DNA of 64,000 nucleotides from Rhodoferax sp. (GCA_031291295.1 JARLJI010000058.1:62001-126000), one strand, 5' to 3'. Positions 10,661-20,167 are shown, counted from the first letter of the stretch. Translations and numbers: made by a program. Notes: generated from the sequence alone by a model not told the origin.

Positions 10661-11320
10661 TCAGCTCGCCGCAGCCGTCCGCGGCGAGCCGATGGTCTGT
10701 GCGACCAATACCTGCTCATCGGGCGACAGTCCCATCGCCTGGCCGAGCGCGCCGCGGTCGATCCAGGCCCGGATCACGCAGGATAGCCCGTCGCTGGCGC
10801 AGTAGAGGTAGGCGTTTTGCGCCATGGCACCGGCAGCGAACCATGCATAGGAGTCGCGCTGGCTCGCGGGCACCAGGGCCATGCGCTGGTGCTGCGCCAC
10901 ATACACCAGGTCCAGCGGCGCGGTATCGACGAAGTCCTGGTAACCGGTCACGCGCCGCACGTCGATGGCGCCGACCATGCAAAGCCGGTGTGAGGGTGCG
11001 TCATAACGGTACAGGCCACCCGGCAAGGCCGCATAAATATCGATCTCCTGCGCATTCAGCGCACTGGGCGCGGTACGCCCGCCCAGCGCCGGCCGGTTCA
11101 CGCCGCCAGCGGCCCAGAGCAGGTTCGACAACGTCTGCAAGGGCAGCGGCGCCGGGTCGAACTCGCGCTGCGACTGGCGCTGCTGCAGTGCACGCATCAG
11201 CGGCTGGCCACCCGTGGTCTGCGCCGGCGGAAGCGGCAGCGTGCTGACTGCGTAACCTTCGGCGGGCGCGGGCTTGAGTTGCCCGATCAGGCCCAGCGCC
11301 ATCTTGGTCAAAGTGTTCAT
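10661..11320 (-). CDS. SagB/ThcOx-type nitroreductase family protein
   Basis: FMN-dependent nitroreductase-fold protein of 219 residues from the ATG at 11320 (GGGTG lies six bases upstream). It shows the family's LMRALQQRQSQREF, RTAPSALNAQEIDIYAALPGGLYRY and GAMAQNAYLYCASDGLS segments, and the closing LSPDEQVLVAQTIGSP. The SagB group includes peptide oxidases, but stand-alone members with no cyclodehydratase partner, as here, have no assigned reaction. The first 20 residues are mildly hydrophobic, possibly a weak anchor. It may be co-transcribed with ppsA. Confidence 0.85.
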   Translation of the reverse strand: MNTLTKMALGLIGQLKPAPAEGYAVSTLPLPPAQTTGGQPLMRALQQRQSQREFDPAPLPLQTLSNLLWAAGGVNRPALGGRTAPSALNAQEIDIYAALPGGLYRYDAPSHRLCMVGAIDVRRVTGYQDFVDTAPLDLVYVAQHQRMALVPASQRDSYAWFAAGAMAQNAYLYCASDGLSCVIRAWIDRGALGQAMGLSPDEQVLVAQTIGSPRTAAAS

Positions 11321-11499
11321 GAGTTCACCCATTTCAAAGTTCACAGGACCGCACCCGGCCACCAGGCAGACAGCGCCGCAGTGACTTCAAAGCATGCTAC
11401 GGCTGCCGCATGCATGGCGGATTGCGCTGCGTCAAGGAAAGGAAACATGTGGCTGGCGCCGGACGCATGGCGCGTGCTGCTGCCCCGCGCGCCACAGGA

Positions 11500-12459
11500 T
11501 CAGGGCCGCGCCTGCAGAAACGTGTCGAGTATCTGGTTGTCCGTGCCATCGACGGCCGCGCGCGCCAGCGCCGTCAGGGTCTGCGAGGCTTTGGGGGTTG
11601 CTACGTCGATGCCCAGCCCCGCATCTTCTGGCCAGGGTGCGTCGATACGCAGATAACGCTCGCGCAGCCGGTCTTCCATCATGGCCTGCACATGCTGTTG
11701 CTGCACCGACACCAGCGTCAGCAGCAGGCGCCCGTCTCTGAACCAGGCAACGGCGCCGTCGTCGCTGCGTGCGCCGCCCGACGGCTGGTAGGCACCGGTG
11801 GCGGTGCCGATGGACAACATGCGCACTTGCGCCGCACGCACCTTCATGAAGTGCTCGGCCTCGTGCAGGGCGACCATGTCGGGCGCCACGGCGAACATGC
11901 CGCCATCGGCAAACAGGTCGTCACCGATGCGCACTGCCGGGAAGTACCCTGGTGCCGCGCAGGTGGCCATGGCCACATCCACGGCGCGCAGCGCCTCGTC
12001 CCCGCGCGAAGCGGCACTGTGCGGCGTCTTGAAGATCTTGGTCAGACTGCGCGTGACATTGACCGCCGGAATAACAACCGGGTGCAGCGCTTCGCCCAGC
12101 GTGCGCGTGCCCAGCTCTTGCTCAAGCGCCAGGCGCAACGCCTCGCCACTGTACTTGGGGCTGAGCACCGAACGGCTCAGGTCCACCATCCGCCCGATGG
12201 CGCCCGAGGGCAGGGCGCGCGCGGAAAACACTTGCCGGCCCTTTTCGCGGAACAGGTCGACCATGGACTGCATCGGCACTTCATACGCCAGGCCGATGGC
12301 CAGGATGCCCCCGACCGAGGTGCCGGCGATGAGGTCGAAGCGCCGGCCCAGCGGCTCGCCCACGCGCGCCTCCAGCGCCGCCAGCGTCACGGCCGTGAAC
12401 AGGCCAAGGTAGCCGCCTCCGGCCAGCGACAGGATGCGCATCGTCTCGGGGCTTGGCAT
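11500..12459 (-). CDS. patatin-like phospholipase, CapV-like
   Basis: Serine acyl hydrolase of 319 residues from the ATG at 12459; MRILSL at 12441 is an alternative. It has the oxyanion loop GGGYLG (14-19), nucleophile elbow GTSVG with S48, and the aspartate of the Ser-Asp dyad in DGG at about D185. The start ILSLAGGGYLGLFTA and the FDLIAGTSVGGILAIGLA segment resemble CapV, the phospholipase effector of CBASS defence systems. No CD-NTase cyclase or Cap2/Cap3 gene is nearby, so here it is a solitary patatin with an open role. It is divergent from DUF6172 across 150 bases. Confidence 0.85.
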   Translation of the reverse strand: MPSPETMRILSLAGGGYLGLFTAVTLAALEARVGEPLGRRFDLIAGTSVGGILAIGLAYEVPMQSMVDLFREKGRQVFSARALPSGAIGRMVDLSRSVLSPKYSGEALRLALEQELGTRTLGEALHPVVIPAVNVTRSLTKIFKTPHSAASRGDEALRAVDVAMATCAAPGYFPAVRIGDDLFADGGMFAVAPDMVALHEAEHFMKVRAAQVRMLSIGTATGAYQPSGGARSDDGAVAWFRDGRLLLTLVSVQQQHVQAMMEDRLRERYLRIDAPWPEDAGLGIDVATPKASQTLTALARAAVDGTDNQILDTFLQARP

Positions 12460-12609
12460 CGGTGAAATCCTTCTCGGCAGTGTGGCGCAAGGGCTTGAAT
12501 CTGCATTCCATTATGCTGCGCCAGGCAGGGCCGCAGCCGCTTGATCCATCGCAAAAGGCGACGTAGTCGGCCAGCAGCTGGGAGCAGGGGCGGCGCGGTA
12601 CCATTGCCC

Positions 12610-12972
12610 ATGAAGAAAACATTCCAGCTCAACATCGAAGGCAAGAACCGCGACCGGGTTCTGGATGCGGTCAAGCACGAGATCCGCAAATACGTCAAGC
12701 GCGAGCGGCGGCGCGAACTGCCTGAAGGGGCGGATTTTTGGGACTTTGACTGCAGGTTCGGCCTGACGCAAGACAAGGCCGAGGCGGTGCACTTCGCCAC
12801 GTTGACCGGCCTGATCGATGGCGTGGCCAAGGACGGGGGCGCGCAGTTTTACATCGAAATCCTGGCCAAACTGGGCCACCGCACGGCCCGGCCGGCAGAC
12901 GCTCGCGGCGCTGCGGCCTCGGCGGCTTCTGTGGAAGCTGCCGCCAATTTCCTGGACGAAGACGAGTCGTAA
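12610..12972 (+). CDS. DUF6172 family protein
   Basis: Conserved protein of 120 residues starting MKKTFQLNIEG. It has a lysine/arginine-rich helix (RDRVLDAVKHEIRKYVKRERRR), then a WDFDCRFG segment and a C-terminal alanine-rich tail. I recognise it as the betaproteobacterial DUF6172 group; no function is known to me. The basic helix could bind nucleic acid, which is only inference. The first ten codons and upstream bases are duplicated at 8077-8133. Confidence 0.8.
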   Translation: MKKTFQLNIEGKNRDRVLDAVKHEIRKYVKRERRRELPEGADFWDFDCRFGLTQDKAEAVHFATLTGLIDGVAKDGGAQFYIEILAKLGHRTARPADARGAAASAASVEAAANFLDEDES

Positions 12973-12997
12973 ACAGCCAGCCGCTCGCCGTTGGCCT

Positions 12998-14251
12998 TTA
13001 CCGGCCACGCGCCGCGGCGGCGCGCAGCTTGTCCTTCTTGCTCGGGCGCTTGCCCTTGATGCCGCCGGTGCCGGGCTCGGTGGCTGGCGTCGCCTGTGTA
13101 GCCAATTCCAATTCGGTGGGCTCGAAGCTCGGTATCTGTTCGCGCGGCAGGCTCAGGTGCTGGCGCTTTTCGATCAGGCGGAAGTGCGCCTCGGTGTCTG
13201 CGCTCACAAAGCTGACGGCCAGGCCGCTGGTCCCCGCGCGCCCCGTGCGGCCGATGCGGTGCACATAGTCCACGGCCGAGCGGGGCAGGTCGTAGTTCAG
13301 CACCACCGGCAGCTGCGCAATGTCGAGGCCGCGCGCGGCCAGGTCGGTGGTGACCACCACTTCCCAGCGCTCGGCCTTGAATTCGTCCAGCACCTGTTTG
13401 CGCGCGCCCTGGCTCAGGTCGCCGTGAAAGGGCGTGGCGAACACGCCTTTGTCATACAGCTTGGCGGCCACGTGCCCGGCGGCGTATTTGGTGGCGACGA
13501 ACACCAGCACCCGCTCCCAGCCGTGGGTCTTGATCAGGTGGCGCAGCAGTTCGGTGCGGCGGCCGGCATCCACCTGAATCACGCGTTGCAGGATGGCGGG
13601 CTCGTTCGCCGGGGTGGATTCGACGTGAACGCGCATCGGCTCGCGCAACAGGCTCTCGGCCAGCGCTTGCACCGCGGGTGGAAATGTGGCCGAGAAAAAC
13701 AGATTTTGGCGCTGGGCCGTCAGCAAGGCCAGCACACGGTTCAGTTCTTCGGCAAAACCCAGGTCCAGCAGGCGATCGGCCTCGTCCAGCACCAGCAGGC
13801 TGACGGATTGGAGTTTGAGCGCGTTGTGCTCCACCAGATCCAGCAGGCGCCCGGGCGTGGCCACCACAATATCGGCGCCGCCGCGCAGGCCCATCATCTG
13901 CGGGTTGATTGAGACGCCGCCAAACAGCACGGCGACCTTGAGCGGCTGCGGCAAATGCTGCGCCAGGCTGCGCAGAACCTCGCCGACCTGCGCAGCCAGC
14001 TCGCGCGTGGGCACCAGCACGAGTGCGCGAACCCGCCGGGGCGTGTGTTGGCGGCCTTCTTGCAGCAGTTGCAGCAGGGGCAGGGCGAAGGCGGCGGTCT
14101 TGCCGGAGCCGGTTTGCGCCGAACCGAGCACGTCGGCGCCGAGCAGCACGGCGGGAATGGCTTGCGCCTGGATGGGCGTGGGCGTTGCAAAGCCCAGCTC
14201 GCCGGCGGCGCGGACGAGTGCAGGGGAAAGGCCGAGTGTGGTGAAAGGCAT
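12998..14251 (-). CDS. DEAD-box RNA helicase, RhlE-like
   Basis: ATP-dependent RNA helicase of 417 residues. Motifs in order: Q motif GFATPTPIQAQAIP, Walker A AQTGSGKT, PTRELAAQ, DEAD in VLDEADRLLDLG, SAT in FFSATF, and HRIGRTGRAG in the second RecA domain. The C-terminus is short and basic (KRPSKKDKLRAAAARGR). This matches RhlE-type helicases, which act in ribosome assembly and RNA turnover. It is divergent from the PBP gene across 71 bases. Confidence 0.93.
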   Translation of the reverse strand: MPFTTLGLSPALVRAAGELGFATPTPIQAQAIPAVLLGADVLGSAQTGSGKTAAFALPLLQLLQEGRQHTPRRVRALVLVPTRELAAQVGEVLRSLAQHLPQPLKVAVLFGGVSINPQMMGLRGGADIVVATPGRLLDLVEHNALKLQSVSLLVLDEADRLLDLGFAEELNRVLALLTAQRQNLFFSATFPPAVQALAESLLREPMRVHVESTPANEPAILQRVIQVDAGRRTELLRHLIKTHGWERVLVFVATKYAAGHVAAKLYDKGVFATPFHGDLSQGARKQVLDEFKAERWEVVVTTDLAARGLDIAQLPVVLNYDLPRSAVDYVHRIGRTGRAGTSGLAVSFVSADTEAHFRLIEKRQHLSLPREQIPSFEPTELELATQATPATEPGTGGIKGKRPSKKDKLRAAAARGR

Positions 14252-14322
14252 GATGGGGGTCGGCCAGTGTAACGGGCCGGCGACCCGCCCCCGCCTGGCG
14301 ACTGTTCTAGACTCGTGGCTTC

Positions 14323-16689
14323 ATGAAAATCGACTTGACCCGCGTTCGCCCCTGGCTGGCTGGAATCCTGCGCCGCCTGCGCCACCCCACCCGGCTCGGC
14401 ATGGCCCAGTCGCTGGCCGCGCTGCCGGTGCTGGTGCTGCTGTACGTCCTGATCCTGATTCCGTTTACCCCGAGCATCAAGAACATCGAGAAGGCCAGGG
14501 TTCAGCAGCCTGCGATCGTGCTGTCGAGCGATAACGTGGAGCTGGCCGTGTTCCAGCGCGCCAACCGCAGTTGGACCAAGCTCGGTGATATCTCGCCGCA
14601 CGTGGTGGATGCGCTGATCGCCACGGAAGACCACCGGTTTTACCAGCACCACGGGATCGACTTCAAGCGCACGGCCTCGGCCGCGCTGCACACCTTTGGC
14701 GGCGATACGCAGGGCGGCTCGACCATCACGCAGCAGCTTGCGCGCAACCTGTATCCCGACCAGGTGGGCCGCGCACAGACGTTGACACGCAAGATCAAGG
14801 AAGCCATCACGGCGCTGAAGATCGAATCCGTTTATTCCAAGCGCGAGATCCTGGAAACCTACCTCAACACGGTGCCGTTCCTCTACAACGCCTATGGCAT
14901 CGACATGGCGGCCCGCACCTACTTCGACAAGTCGGCGGACGAGCTCGATGTGCTGGAGAGTGCCACGCTGATCGGCATGCTCAAGGGCACGAGCTACTAC
15001 AACCCGGTGCTGAACCCCGAGCGTGCGGTGGAGCGCCGCAATACGGTGCTGGCCCAGATGGTCAAGTACAACAAGCTGACGCCAGCGAAGTTCGAGTCGC
15101 TCAGGAAAAAGCCGCTCCGGGTGGATTTCGAGCGGCAGATCGAGCTGCAAGGTCCGGCTCCTCACTTCACCGCGTATTTGCGCCGCTGGCTCATCGACTG
15201 GGCCGACCGCAACGACTACAACATCTACGCCGACGGGTTGGTGGTGCGCACCACCATCGACTCGCGCTTGCACCTGCTGGCCAACCAGGCGGTGAAGCGC
15301 CAGGCCGACCGGCTGCAGGGCGTGGCCAATGCCGAGTGGGGGCCCCGTGCCTGGAGCGCGAAGAAGAACCTGGTGCGCGCTTTTGTGCGCGCCACTTCCG
15401 AGTACAAGGTCGCGCTCGATTCAGGCTTGACGGACGAGCAGGCGCTGAAGGAGTTGCAGTCCGACGCGGACTTCATGCGCGAACTGCGGCAAAAGACGAC
15501 CCGCGTGCAGGCCGGCTTCGTGGCGATGGACCCGAGGAACGGGCACGTGATGGCCTGGGTCGGCAGCCGCGACTTCACCCAGGACCCGTTCGACCACGTG
15601 CAGCAGGCGCGCCGGCAGCCCGGATCCACCTTCAAGCCCTTCGTGTATGGCGCCGCATTCGAGCAGGGCGCGCTCCCCACCGACACGTTTGTGGACAAGG
15701 CGGTGGAGATTCCGCTGGGTGGCGGCGCCGTCTGGCGGCCAACCGACGCGGGCGGACCCAGCGGGCGTACCATGACCCTGCGCGAGGGCCTGGAGCATTC
15801 CGTCAACACCATCACGGCCCAGGTCATGCAGACCGTGGGCCCCGCCAAGGTGGCCAAACTGGCGCGGGCCATGGGCGTGCAGCAAAGCAAGTTAGAGCCG
15901 GTGCCCTCGCTGGCGCTGGGGACCAGCCCCGTGACCCTGAAGGAAATGGTATCGAGCTACAGCACCATCGCCAACGAGGGTGCCTACATCGAGCCGATGA
16001 TGGTGACGCGCATCGAGGACAGGAACGGCAAGGTGCTGGAGGAGTTTCATCACGCGGCGCCGCAGCAGGCTCTGCCGGTCGCCGCTGCGCAAACCCTGCT
16101 CGACGTGATGCGCGGCGTTATCGATCGCGGTACGGGTGCCGGCATTCGCAGCGCCTTCGGCATTGCCGCCGATGTGGCGGGCAAGACCGGCACCACACAG
16201 GACAACACCGATGGCTGGTTCATCCTGATGCAGCCGCAGCTGGTGGCCGGTGCCTGGGTCGGCTTCAACGACAACCGCGTGACCTTGAACGACTACTGGG
16301 GGCAGGGTGCGCACAGTGCGCTGCCCATCGTGGGCAACTTCTTCCAGCGCGCCCTGAATGGCCGCGTGATCGATCCGCGCGCGCGCTTTGCCGCGCCCAG
16401 AGCGTTCGCTCCGCCGAGTGCGCCGGCCCCGGAAGAAGCCAACGGCGCAGCTGATGCCAATGAACAGGGTTCAACCGCGTCCGATGCGCAGTCGGGAAGC
16501 ACGCCGGAAGCGGCTGTGGCTCTGACGCCAGAGGCGGGCGGGCCGCCGGTGCCGGTTCCGGGGCCGGCCACCGGTGCCCTCCTGCAGGCGCCGCTCGTTC
16601 CGCTGACACCGCAGACTGTGTTGCCCGGTGCCCCGACGGTGCAAGCCGGCCCCCCTCAGGGTGAGTCCGCCAGCCCGGGCAACCAGTGA
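14323..16689 (+). CDS. class A penicillin-binding protein (PBP1-type)
   Basis: Bifunctional peptidoglycan synthase of 788 residues, anchored by one membrane segment (about 30-48). The GT51 glycosyltransferase domain has catalytic E102 in TEDHRFYQHHG and GGSTITQQLARN at 131-142. The transpeptidase domain has S435-x-x-K438 (STFKPF), an SVN motif (HSVNT) and KTGTT with K621. The last 100 or so residues are a proline/alanine-rich tail of low complexity. The domain order fits PBP1A/MrcA-like proteins, though it is shorter than E. coli PBP1A and lacks an obvious OB domain, so I leave the symbol open. Confidence 0.93.
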   Translation: MKIDLTRVRPWLAGILRRLRHPTRLGMAQSLAALPVLVLLYVLILIPFTPSIKNIEKARVQQPAIVLSSDNVELAVFQRANRSWTKLGDISPHVVDALIATEDHRFYQHHGIDFKRTASAALHTFGGDTQGGSTITQQLARNLYPDQVGRAQTLTRKIKEAITALKIESVYSKREILETYLNTVPFLYNAYGIDMAARTYFDKSADELDVLESATLIGMLKGTSYYNPVLNPERAVERRNTVLAQMVKYNKLTPAKFESLRKKPLRVDFERQIELQGPAPHFTAYLRRWLIDWADRNDYNIYADGLVVRTTIDSRLHLLANQAVKRQADRLQGVANAEWGPRAWSAKKNLVRAFVRATSEYKVALDSGLTDEQALKELQSDADFMRELRQKTTRVQAGFVAMDPRNGHVMAWVGSRDFTQDPFDHVQQARRQPGSTFKPFVYGAAFEQGALPTDTFVDKAVEIPLGGGAVWRPTDAGGPSGRTMTLREGLEHSVNTITAQVMQTVGPAKVAKLARAMGVQQSKLEPVPSLALGTSPVTLKEMVSSYSTIANEGAYIEPMMVTRIEDRNGKVLEEFHHAAPQQALPVAAAQTLLDVMRGVIDRGTGAGIRSAFGIAADVAGKTGTTQDNTDGWFILMQPQLVAGAWVGFNDNRVTLNDYWGQGAHSALPIVGNFFQRALNGRVIDPRARFAAPRAFAPPSAPAPEEANGAADANEQGSTASDAQSGSTPEAAVALTPEAGGPPVPVPGPATGALLQAPLVPLTPQTVLPGAPTVQAGPPQGESASPGNQ

Positions 16690-16712
16690 TTCAAATCCGA
16701 GTCTCGCATTGC

Positions 16713-16741
16713 TTGGTTGGGAAAAATGTGGCCACTACAAT
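16713..16741 (+). promoter_or_regulatory. sigma-70-like promoter for the amino acid ABC operon
   Basis: TTGGTT at 16713-16718 and TACAAT at 16736-16741 are separated by 17 bases and lie 47 bases before the start of the substrate-binding protein. Spacing and sequence fit a housekeeping promoter. Confidence 0.55.
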
Positions 16742-16788
16742 GATCCGGCGCTTCCCATCAAACCATGGCGCTGGACACAGGAGCAACA

Positions 16789-17625
16789 ATGCAATCAATT
16801 CGGAAACTCACCTTCTGCGCCGTCTTGCCGGCGCTCTGGCTAGGCACCGCTTTTTCGCCGGCCTTTGCGGCTGATGAGATTGCCGCGGGCTCGATCACGA
16901 ACAGCCCGCCGATGATCTCCTATGCCTCCGACGGCACCACGCTGCAGGGCGCGATCGTCGATCTGGCCGCGGCCATGAGCAAACAGATGGGCAAGACGAT
17001 CAGCTTCAAGGCGATTCCCTTTGGTGGCCTGTTGCCGGCGATGCAGGCCAAGCACATCGACATCACGTTCACGATGATGAACGACACACCCGAGCGCGAG
17101 AAGGTGGTCGACTTTGTCGACTTCTTCAATCTCGGCACGATGCTGCTGGTCAAGAAGGGTAACCCCGAGCACATCGAGAGCCTGGAGACGATGTGCGGCA
17201 AGACCGTCTCCACCGTCCAGGGGTCGACGCAAATCATGCTGGTCAACGAGATGAGCGCCAAGTGCAGCACCGACGGCAAGCCCGAGATTGCCAACCTGCA
17301 ATACGCGCAACCTTCGGATGCACGGCTGCAGGTGCAGACCGGCCGCGTTGCGGCATTTCTCGGCAATTCGCCGGTGATGGTCTCTCTGGCCAAGACCGCG
17401 GGCGACGGCACGATCTTCGATGTGGTGCCCGGTCACGAGTACCAGCCGGTGCCCCTGGGCATTGCCGTGTCCAAGACGAACCAGCCGCTGCGCGACGCCT
17501 TGCAGAAGGCGCTCAATGCGCTGATCGCCGATGGCAGCTACCGCAAGATTCTCGAAAAGCATGGGGTCGAGGGCGGCGCCGTGAAGGCGGCGACGATCAA
17601 CGGCGGCGCCAACCTCAAGTTGTGA
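16789..17625 (+). CDS. ABC transporter substrate-binding protein, polar amino acid type
   Basis: Periplasmic solute-binding protein family 3 of 278 residues. The ATG at 16789 follows AGGAG; it opens with a signal peptide (IRKLTFCAVLPALWLGTAFSPAFA, cut after AFA). The body has the family's MSKQMGKTISFKAIPFGGLLPAMQAKHIDI and FTMMNDTPEREKVVDFVDFF segments. It is first in an operon with a permease and an ATPase, so it captures an amino acid or related small amine for import. The ligand is not evident. Confidence 0.9.
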   Translation: MQSIRKLTFCAVLPALWLGTAFSPAFAADEIAAGSITNSPPMISYASDGTTLQGAIVDLAAAMSKQMGKTISFKAIPFGGLLPAMQAKHIDITFTMMNDTPEREKVVDFVDFFNLGTMLLVKKGNPEHIESLETMCGKTVSTVQGSTQIMLVNEMSAKCSTDGKPEIANLQYAQPSDARLQVQTGRVAAFLGNSPVMVSLAKTAGDGTIFDVVPGHEYQPVPLGIAVSKTNQPLRDALQKALNALIADGSYRKILEKHGVEGGAVKAATINGGANLKL

Positions 17626-17659
17626 CAAACCGCGAACGCTCCGGCTGCAGGGAGCCGCG

Positions 17660-18466
17660 ATGACGCGCGTAGTGCCGCTGCGCCGGCCCGGGCTCTGGCT
17701 GACCAGCGCCGTGGTGGGCACGCTGCTGGTGCTGCTGGCGGCCTCCGTCTGGCGCAACCCGAACATCGTTCATTCGGTGATCTTGCAGTACCAGTTTGCG
17801 CCGGCCATCCTGGCGGGGCTTCGCACGACCATCGTGCTCGCCCTCCTGGCGGCGGTGATCGGCCTGGTGCTGGGTATTTTGCTGGCCATGCTGCGGCTGT
17901 CGGCGAGCCCGGTGCTGCGGCTCGGCAGCGGCTTGTACACCTGGCTGCTGCGCGGCACGCCGCTGCTGGTGCAGATCCTGATCTGGGGCAACCTGGCACT
18001 GCTGTTTCAGCACATCGGCCCGTTCGACACCAACGCGGTCATGACGCCATTTGTCGCGTCCGTCGTCGCGCTCGGCCTGAACGAGGCCGCCTACATGGCG
18101 GAGATCGTGCGCGCCGGCATCCTGGCGGTCGATCGCGGCCAGTACGAGGCCTCGCTCGCGCTGGGCATGCCGCGCACGCTGGCCATGCGCCGCATCATCC
18201 TGCCGCAGGCACTGCGCGTGATCATCCCGCCGGCGGGCAACCAGTTCATCTCGCTGCTGAAGGCGACCTCGCTGGTCTCGGTGATCGCCGGCGGCGACCT
18301 GCTGACGGCGGCGCAGAACATCTCGTCGGCCAACCTGCACACCCTCGAGCTGATGCTGGTGGCAACCTTCTGGTACTTGGTGCTCACGACCATCACCAGC
18401 ATCGGCCAGTATTTTGTGGAGCGCCGGCTCGGCCGCTCGGGGACGGGGCTGCATGGCGCGCGCTGA
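17660..18466 (+). CDS. polar amino acid ABC transporter permease (HisM/GlnP type)
   Basis: Inner-membrane permease of 268 residues with several hydrophobic spans. The coupling-loop signature is [28 protein letters not shown], the EAA motif of amino acid permeases. The loop [13 protein letters not shown] is typical of the His/Glu/Gln group. One permease gene is present, so it may work as a homodimer. It overlaps the ATPase start by 14 bases. Confidence 0.93.
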   Translation: MTRVVPLRRPGLWLTSAVVGTLLVLLAASVWRNPNIVHSVILQYQFAPAILAGLRTTIVLALLAAVIGLVLGILLAMLRLSASPVLRLGSGLYTWLLRGTPLLVQILIWGNLALLFQHIGPFDTNAVMTPFVASVVALGLNEAAYMAEIVRAGILAVDRGQYEASLALGMPRTLAMRRIILPQALRVIIPPAGNQFISLLKATSLVSVIAGGDLLTAAQNISSANLHTLELMLVATFWYLVLTTITSIGQYFVERRLGRSGTGLHGAR

Positions 18467-19262
18467 CACCCATCCAATGGCTGCGGGCACGGGCGCCATG
18501 GTCTGCGCGCAGGACGTGCACAAGCGCTACGGGCGTGATGAGGTGCTCAAGGGGATCGACCTCGATGTCGCAGCGGGCGAGGTGCTGTGCCTGATCGGGC
18601 CGTCGGGCTCGGGCAAGAGCACTTTTTTGCGCTGCATCAATCACCTGGAGAAGATCGACGCCGGGCGGCTGTCGGTCGATGGCGAGTTGATCGGCTACCG
18701 CGAGCGCGGCGATCTCCTGTACGAAATGCACGAGCGCGAGGTCTGCCGCCAGCGCGCGAGCATCGGCATGGTGTTCCAGCGCTTCAACCTGTTTCCGCAT
18801 CTGACGGTACTGGAAAACATCATCGAGGCGCCGCTCCACGTGAAGCGCGAATCGAAGGCCGAGGCGGTCGAGCGCGCACGTGCGCTGTTGCAACGCGTGG
18901 GCCTGCGCGAAAAGGCCGACGTCTATCCGAGCCGCCTGTCCGGCGGGCAGCAGCAGCGGGTCGCGATCGCGCGGGCGCTGGCCATGCAGCCCAAGCTCAT
19001 GCTGTTCGACGAGCCGACCTCCGCGCTGGACCCCGAGCTTGTCGACGAAGTGCTGGCCGTGATGCGCGGCCTGGCCGAGGACGGCATGACCATGATCGTC
19101 GTGACCCACGAGATCGCCTTCGCGCGCGACGCCGGTCACAAGATCGCCTTCATGGACGGCGGCGTCATCGTCGAATCGGGGCCGCCCGGCGAGGTGCTGT
19201 CGCGCCCCCGGCACGAGCGGACGCAAGCCTTTCTGGCCCGCGTGATCGGCGGACAACACTGA
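18453..19262 (+). CDS. polar amino acid ABC transporter ATP-binding protein
   Basis: ATPase of 269 residues that drives the preceding permease. Walker A is GPSGSGKST, the signature [14 protein letters not shown], Walker [14 protein letters not shown], and the switch histidine is in VVTHE. It resembles GlnQ/HisP. I chose the ATG at 18453 inside the end of the permease gene; MAAGTGAM at 18477 is a possible alternative. Confidence 0.93.
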   Translation: MARADTHPMAAGTGAMVCAQDVHKRYGRDEVLKGIDLDVAAGEVLCLIGPSGSGKSTFLRCINHLEKIDAGRLSVDGELIGYRERGDLLYEMHEREVCRQRASIGMVFQRFNLFPHLTVLENIIEAPLHVKRESKAEAVERARALLQRVGLREKADVYPSRLSGGQQQRVAIARALAMQPKLMLFDEPTSALDPELVDEVLAVMRGLAEDGMTMIVVTHEIAFARDAGHKIAFMDGGVIVESGPPGEVLSRPRHERTQAFLARVIGGQH

Positions 19263-19271
19263 GAACACATC

Positions 19272-19526
19272 ATGGCCTCACGCACGATCACCACCGACGC
19301 CTACAAGCTCTTTCCCTCGCCGCGCAACGTGCACCGCGAGGTGTTCCTGCATGAGGTTTTTGTGCCGCACCCTTATGCGCTGATCGACCTGCCGAGCTTT
19401 CACCTCAAGGGCAAGCACAGCCTGTTCGCCGCGTGCCGGCTGGCCGACATGAAGATGGGGCAGTTGGTGACGTTTGAGATCGAGGCCGACATGATGAAGT
19501 TCACGGCCCGGTTTGTGCCGGACTGA
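19272..19526 (+). CDS. conserved hypothetical small protein
   Basis: Cytoplasmic protein of 84 residues with no signal or membrane segment. It has an N-terminal SRTITTDAYKLFPSPRNVHREVF stretch and a DLPSFHLKGKHSLFAACRL core. It starts nine bases after the ABC ATPase stop and is followed closely by yciH on the same strand, so it probably belongs to this transcript. I do not recognise the family and assign no function. Confidence 0.6.
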   Translation: MASRTITTDAYKLFPSPRNVHREVFLHEVFVPHPYALIDLPSFHLKGKHSLFAACRLADMKMGQLVTFEIEADMMKFTARFVPD

Positions 19527-19530
19527 ACTC

Positions 19531-19893
19531 ATGAAAAGCCGTCAAGCCAGCGGTGGCCTCGTCTATTCCACCGAGGCCGGCAGAATGTGCCCCGCCTGCC
19601 GGCAACCCGTAGCGCTGTGCGTCTGCGGCGCGAAGCAGCCCATTCCGGCCACGGATGGCATCGTGCGCGTCTCGCGCGAAACCAAGGGCCGCGGCGGCAA
19701 GGTCGTGACGCTGGTCAAGGGACTGGCCTTGGAGGCGCCCGCGCTCGCGGCATTGGGCAAGCAGCTCAAGGCCGCATGCGGCTCGGGCGGCGCGGTGAAG
19801 GACGGGGTGATTGAAGTGCAGGGTGATCACTGCGACCGGGTGATCGAGATGCTCAAGGCGCAGGGCCGCACGGTCAAGCGGGCGGGGGGTTAG
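19531..19893 (+). CDS. yciH: SUI1/eIF1-family translation factor YciH
   Basis: Bacterial relative of eukaryotic initiation factor eIF1, 120 residues from MKSRQAS at 19531. The N-terminus has a cysteine-rich CPACRQPVALCVC segment, as in YciH proteins. The SUI1 domain has RETKGRGGKVVTLVKGL and ends GDHCDRVIEMLKAQGRTVKRAGG. It is thought to act on start-site selection on the ribosome, though bacterial roles are poorly settled. It lies four bases before the DUF3820 gene. Confidence 0.88.
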   Translation: MKSRQASGGLVYSTEAGRMCPACRQPVALCVCGAKQPIPATDGIVRVSRETKGRGGKVVTLVKGLALEAPALAALGKQLKAACGSGGAVKDGVIEVQGDHCDRVIEMLKAQGRTVKRAGG

Positions 19894-19897
19894 GCGC

Positions 19898-20113
19898 ATG
19901 GATTCCGAGCAGTTGCAGCGCCTGCTGACCACCGAGATGCCCTACGGCAAGTACAAGGGCCGGCTGATTGCCGACCTGCCCGGAACCTACCTCAACTGGT
20001 TTGCGCGCGAGGGTTTTCCAGCGGGCGACATCGGCCGCCTGCTGGCGCTGATGCATGAGATCGATCACAACGGGCTGTCCGCGCTGCTGGACCCGCTGCG
20101 GGGAAAAAACTGA
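19898..20113 (+). CDS. DUF3820 family protein
   Basis: Short protein of 71 residues with MPYGKYKGRLIADLPGTYLNWFAREGFP, the hallmark of DUF3820 (PF12843, putative quorum-sensing-regulated virulence factor family). No enzymatic motif is visible. It closes the plus-strand transcript that contains yciH and converges on aroG. Confidence 0.8.
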   Translation: MDSEQLQRLLTTEMPYGKYKGRLIADLPGTYLNWFAREGFPAGDIGRLLALMHEIDHNGLSALLDPLRGKN

Positions 20114-20167
20114 CCGGGAGGCCGGCGAAGGGACGCGGTCCGGCGCCGGCGGCAGAGATCGTGTTGA

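Noticed and set aside
11500..12972. CBASS defence operon (patatin plus DUF6172)
   Set aside because: There is no CD-NTase, Cap2 or Cap3 gene within the window, and the two genes are divergent, so no operon is supported.
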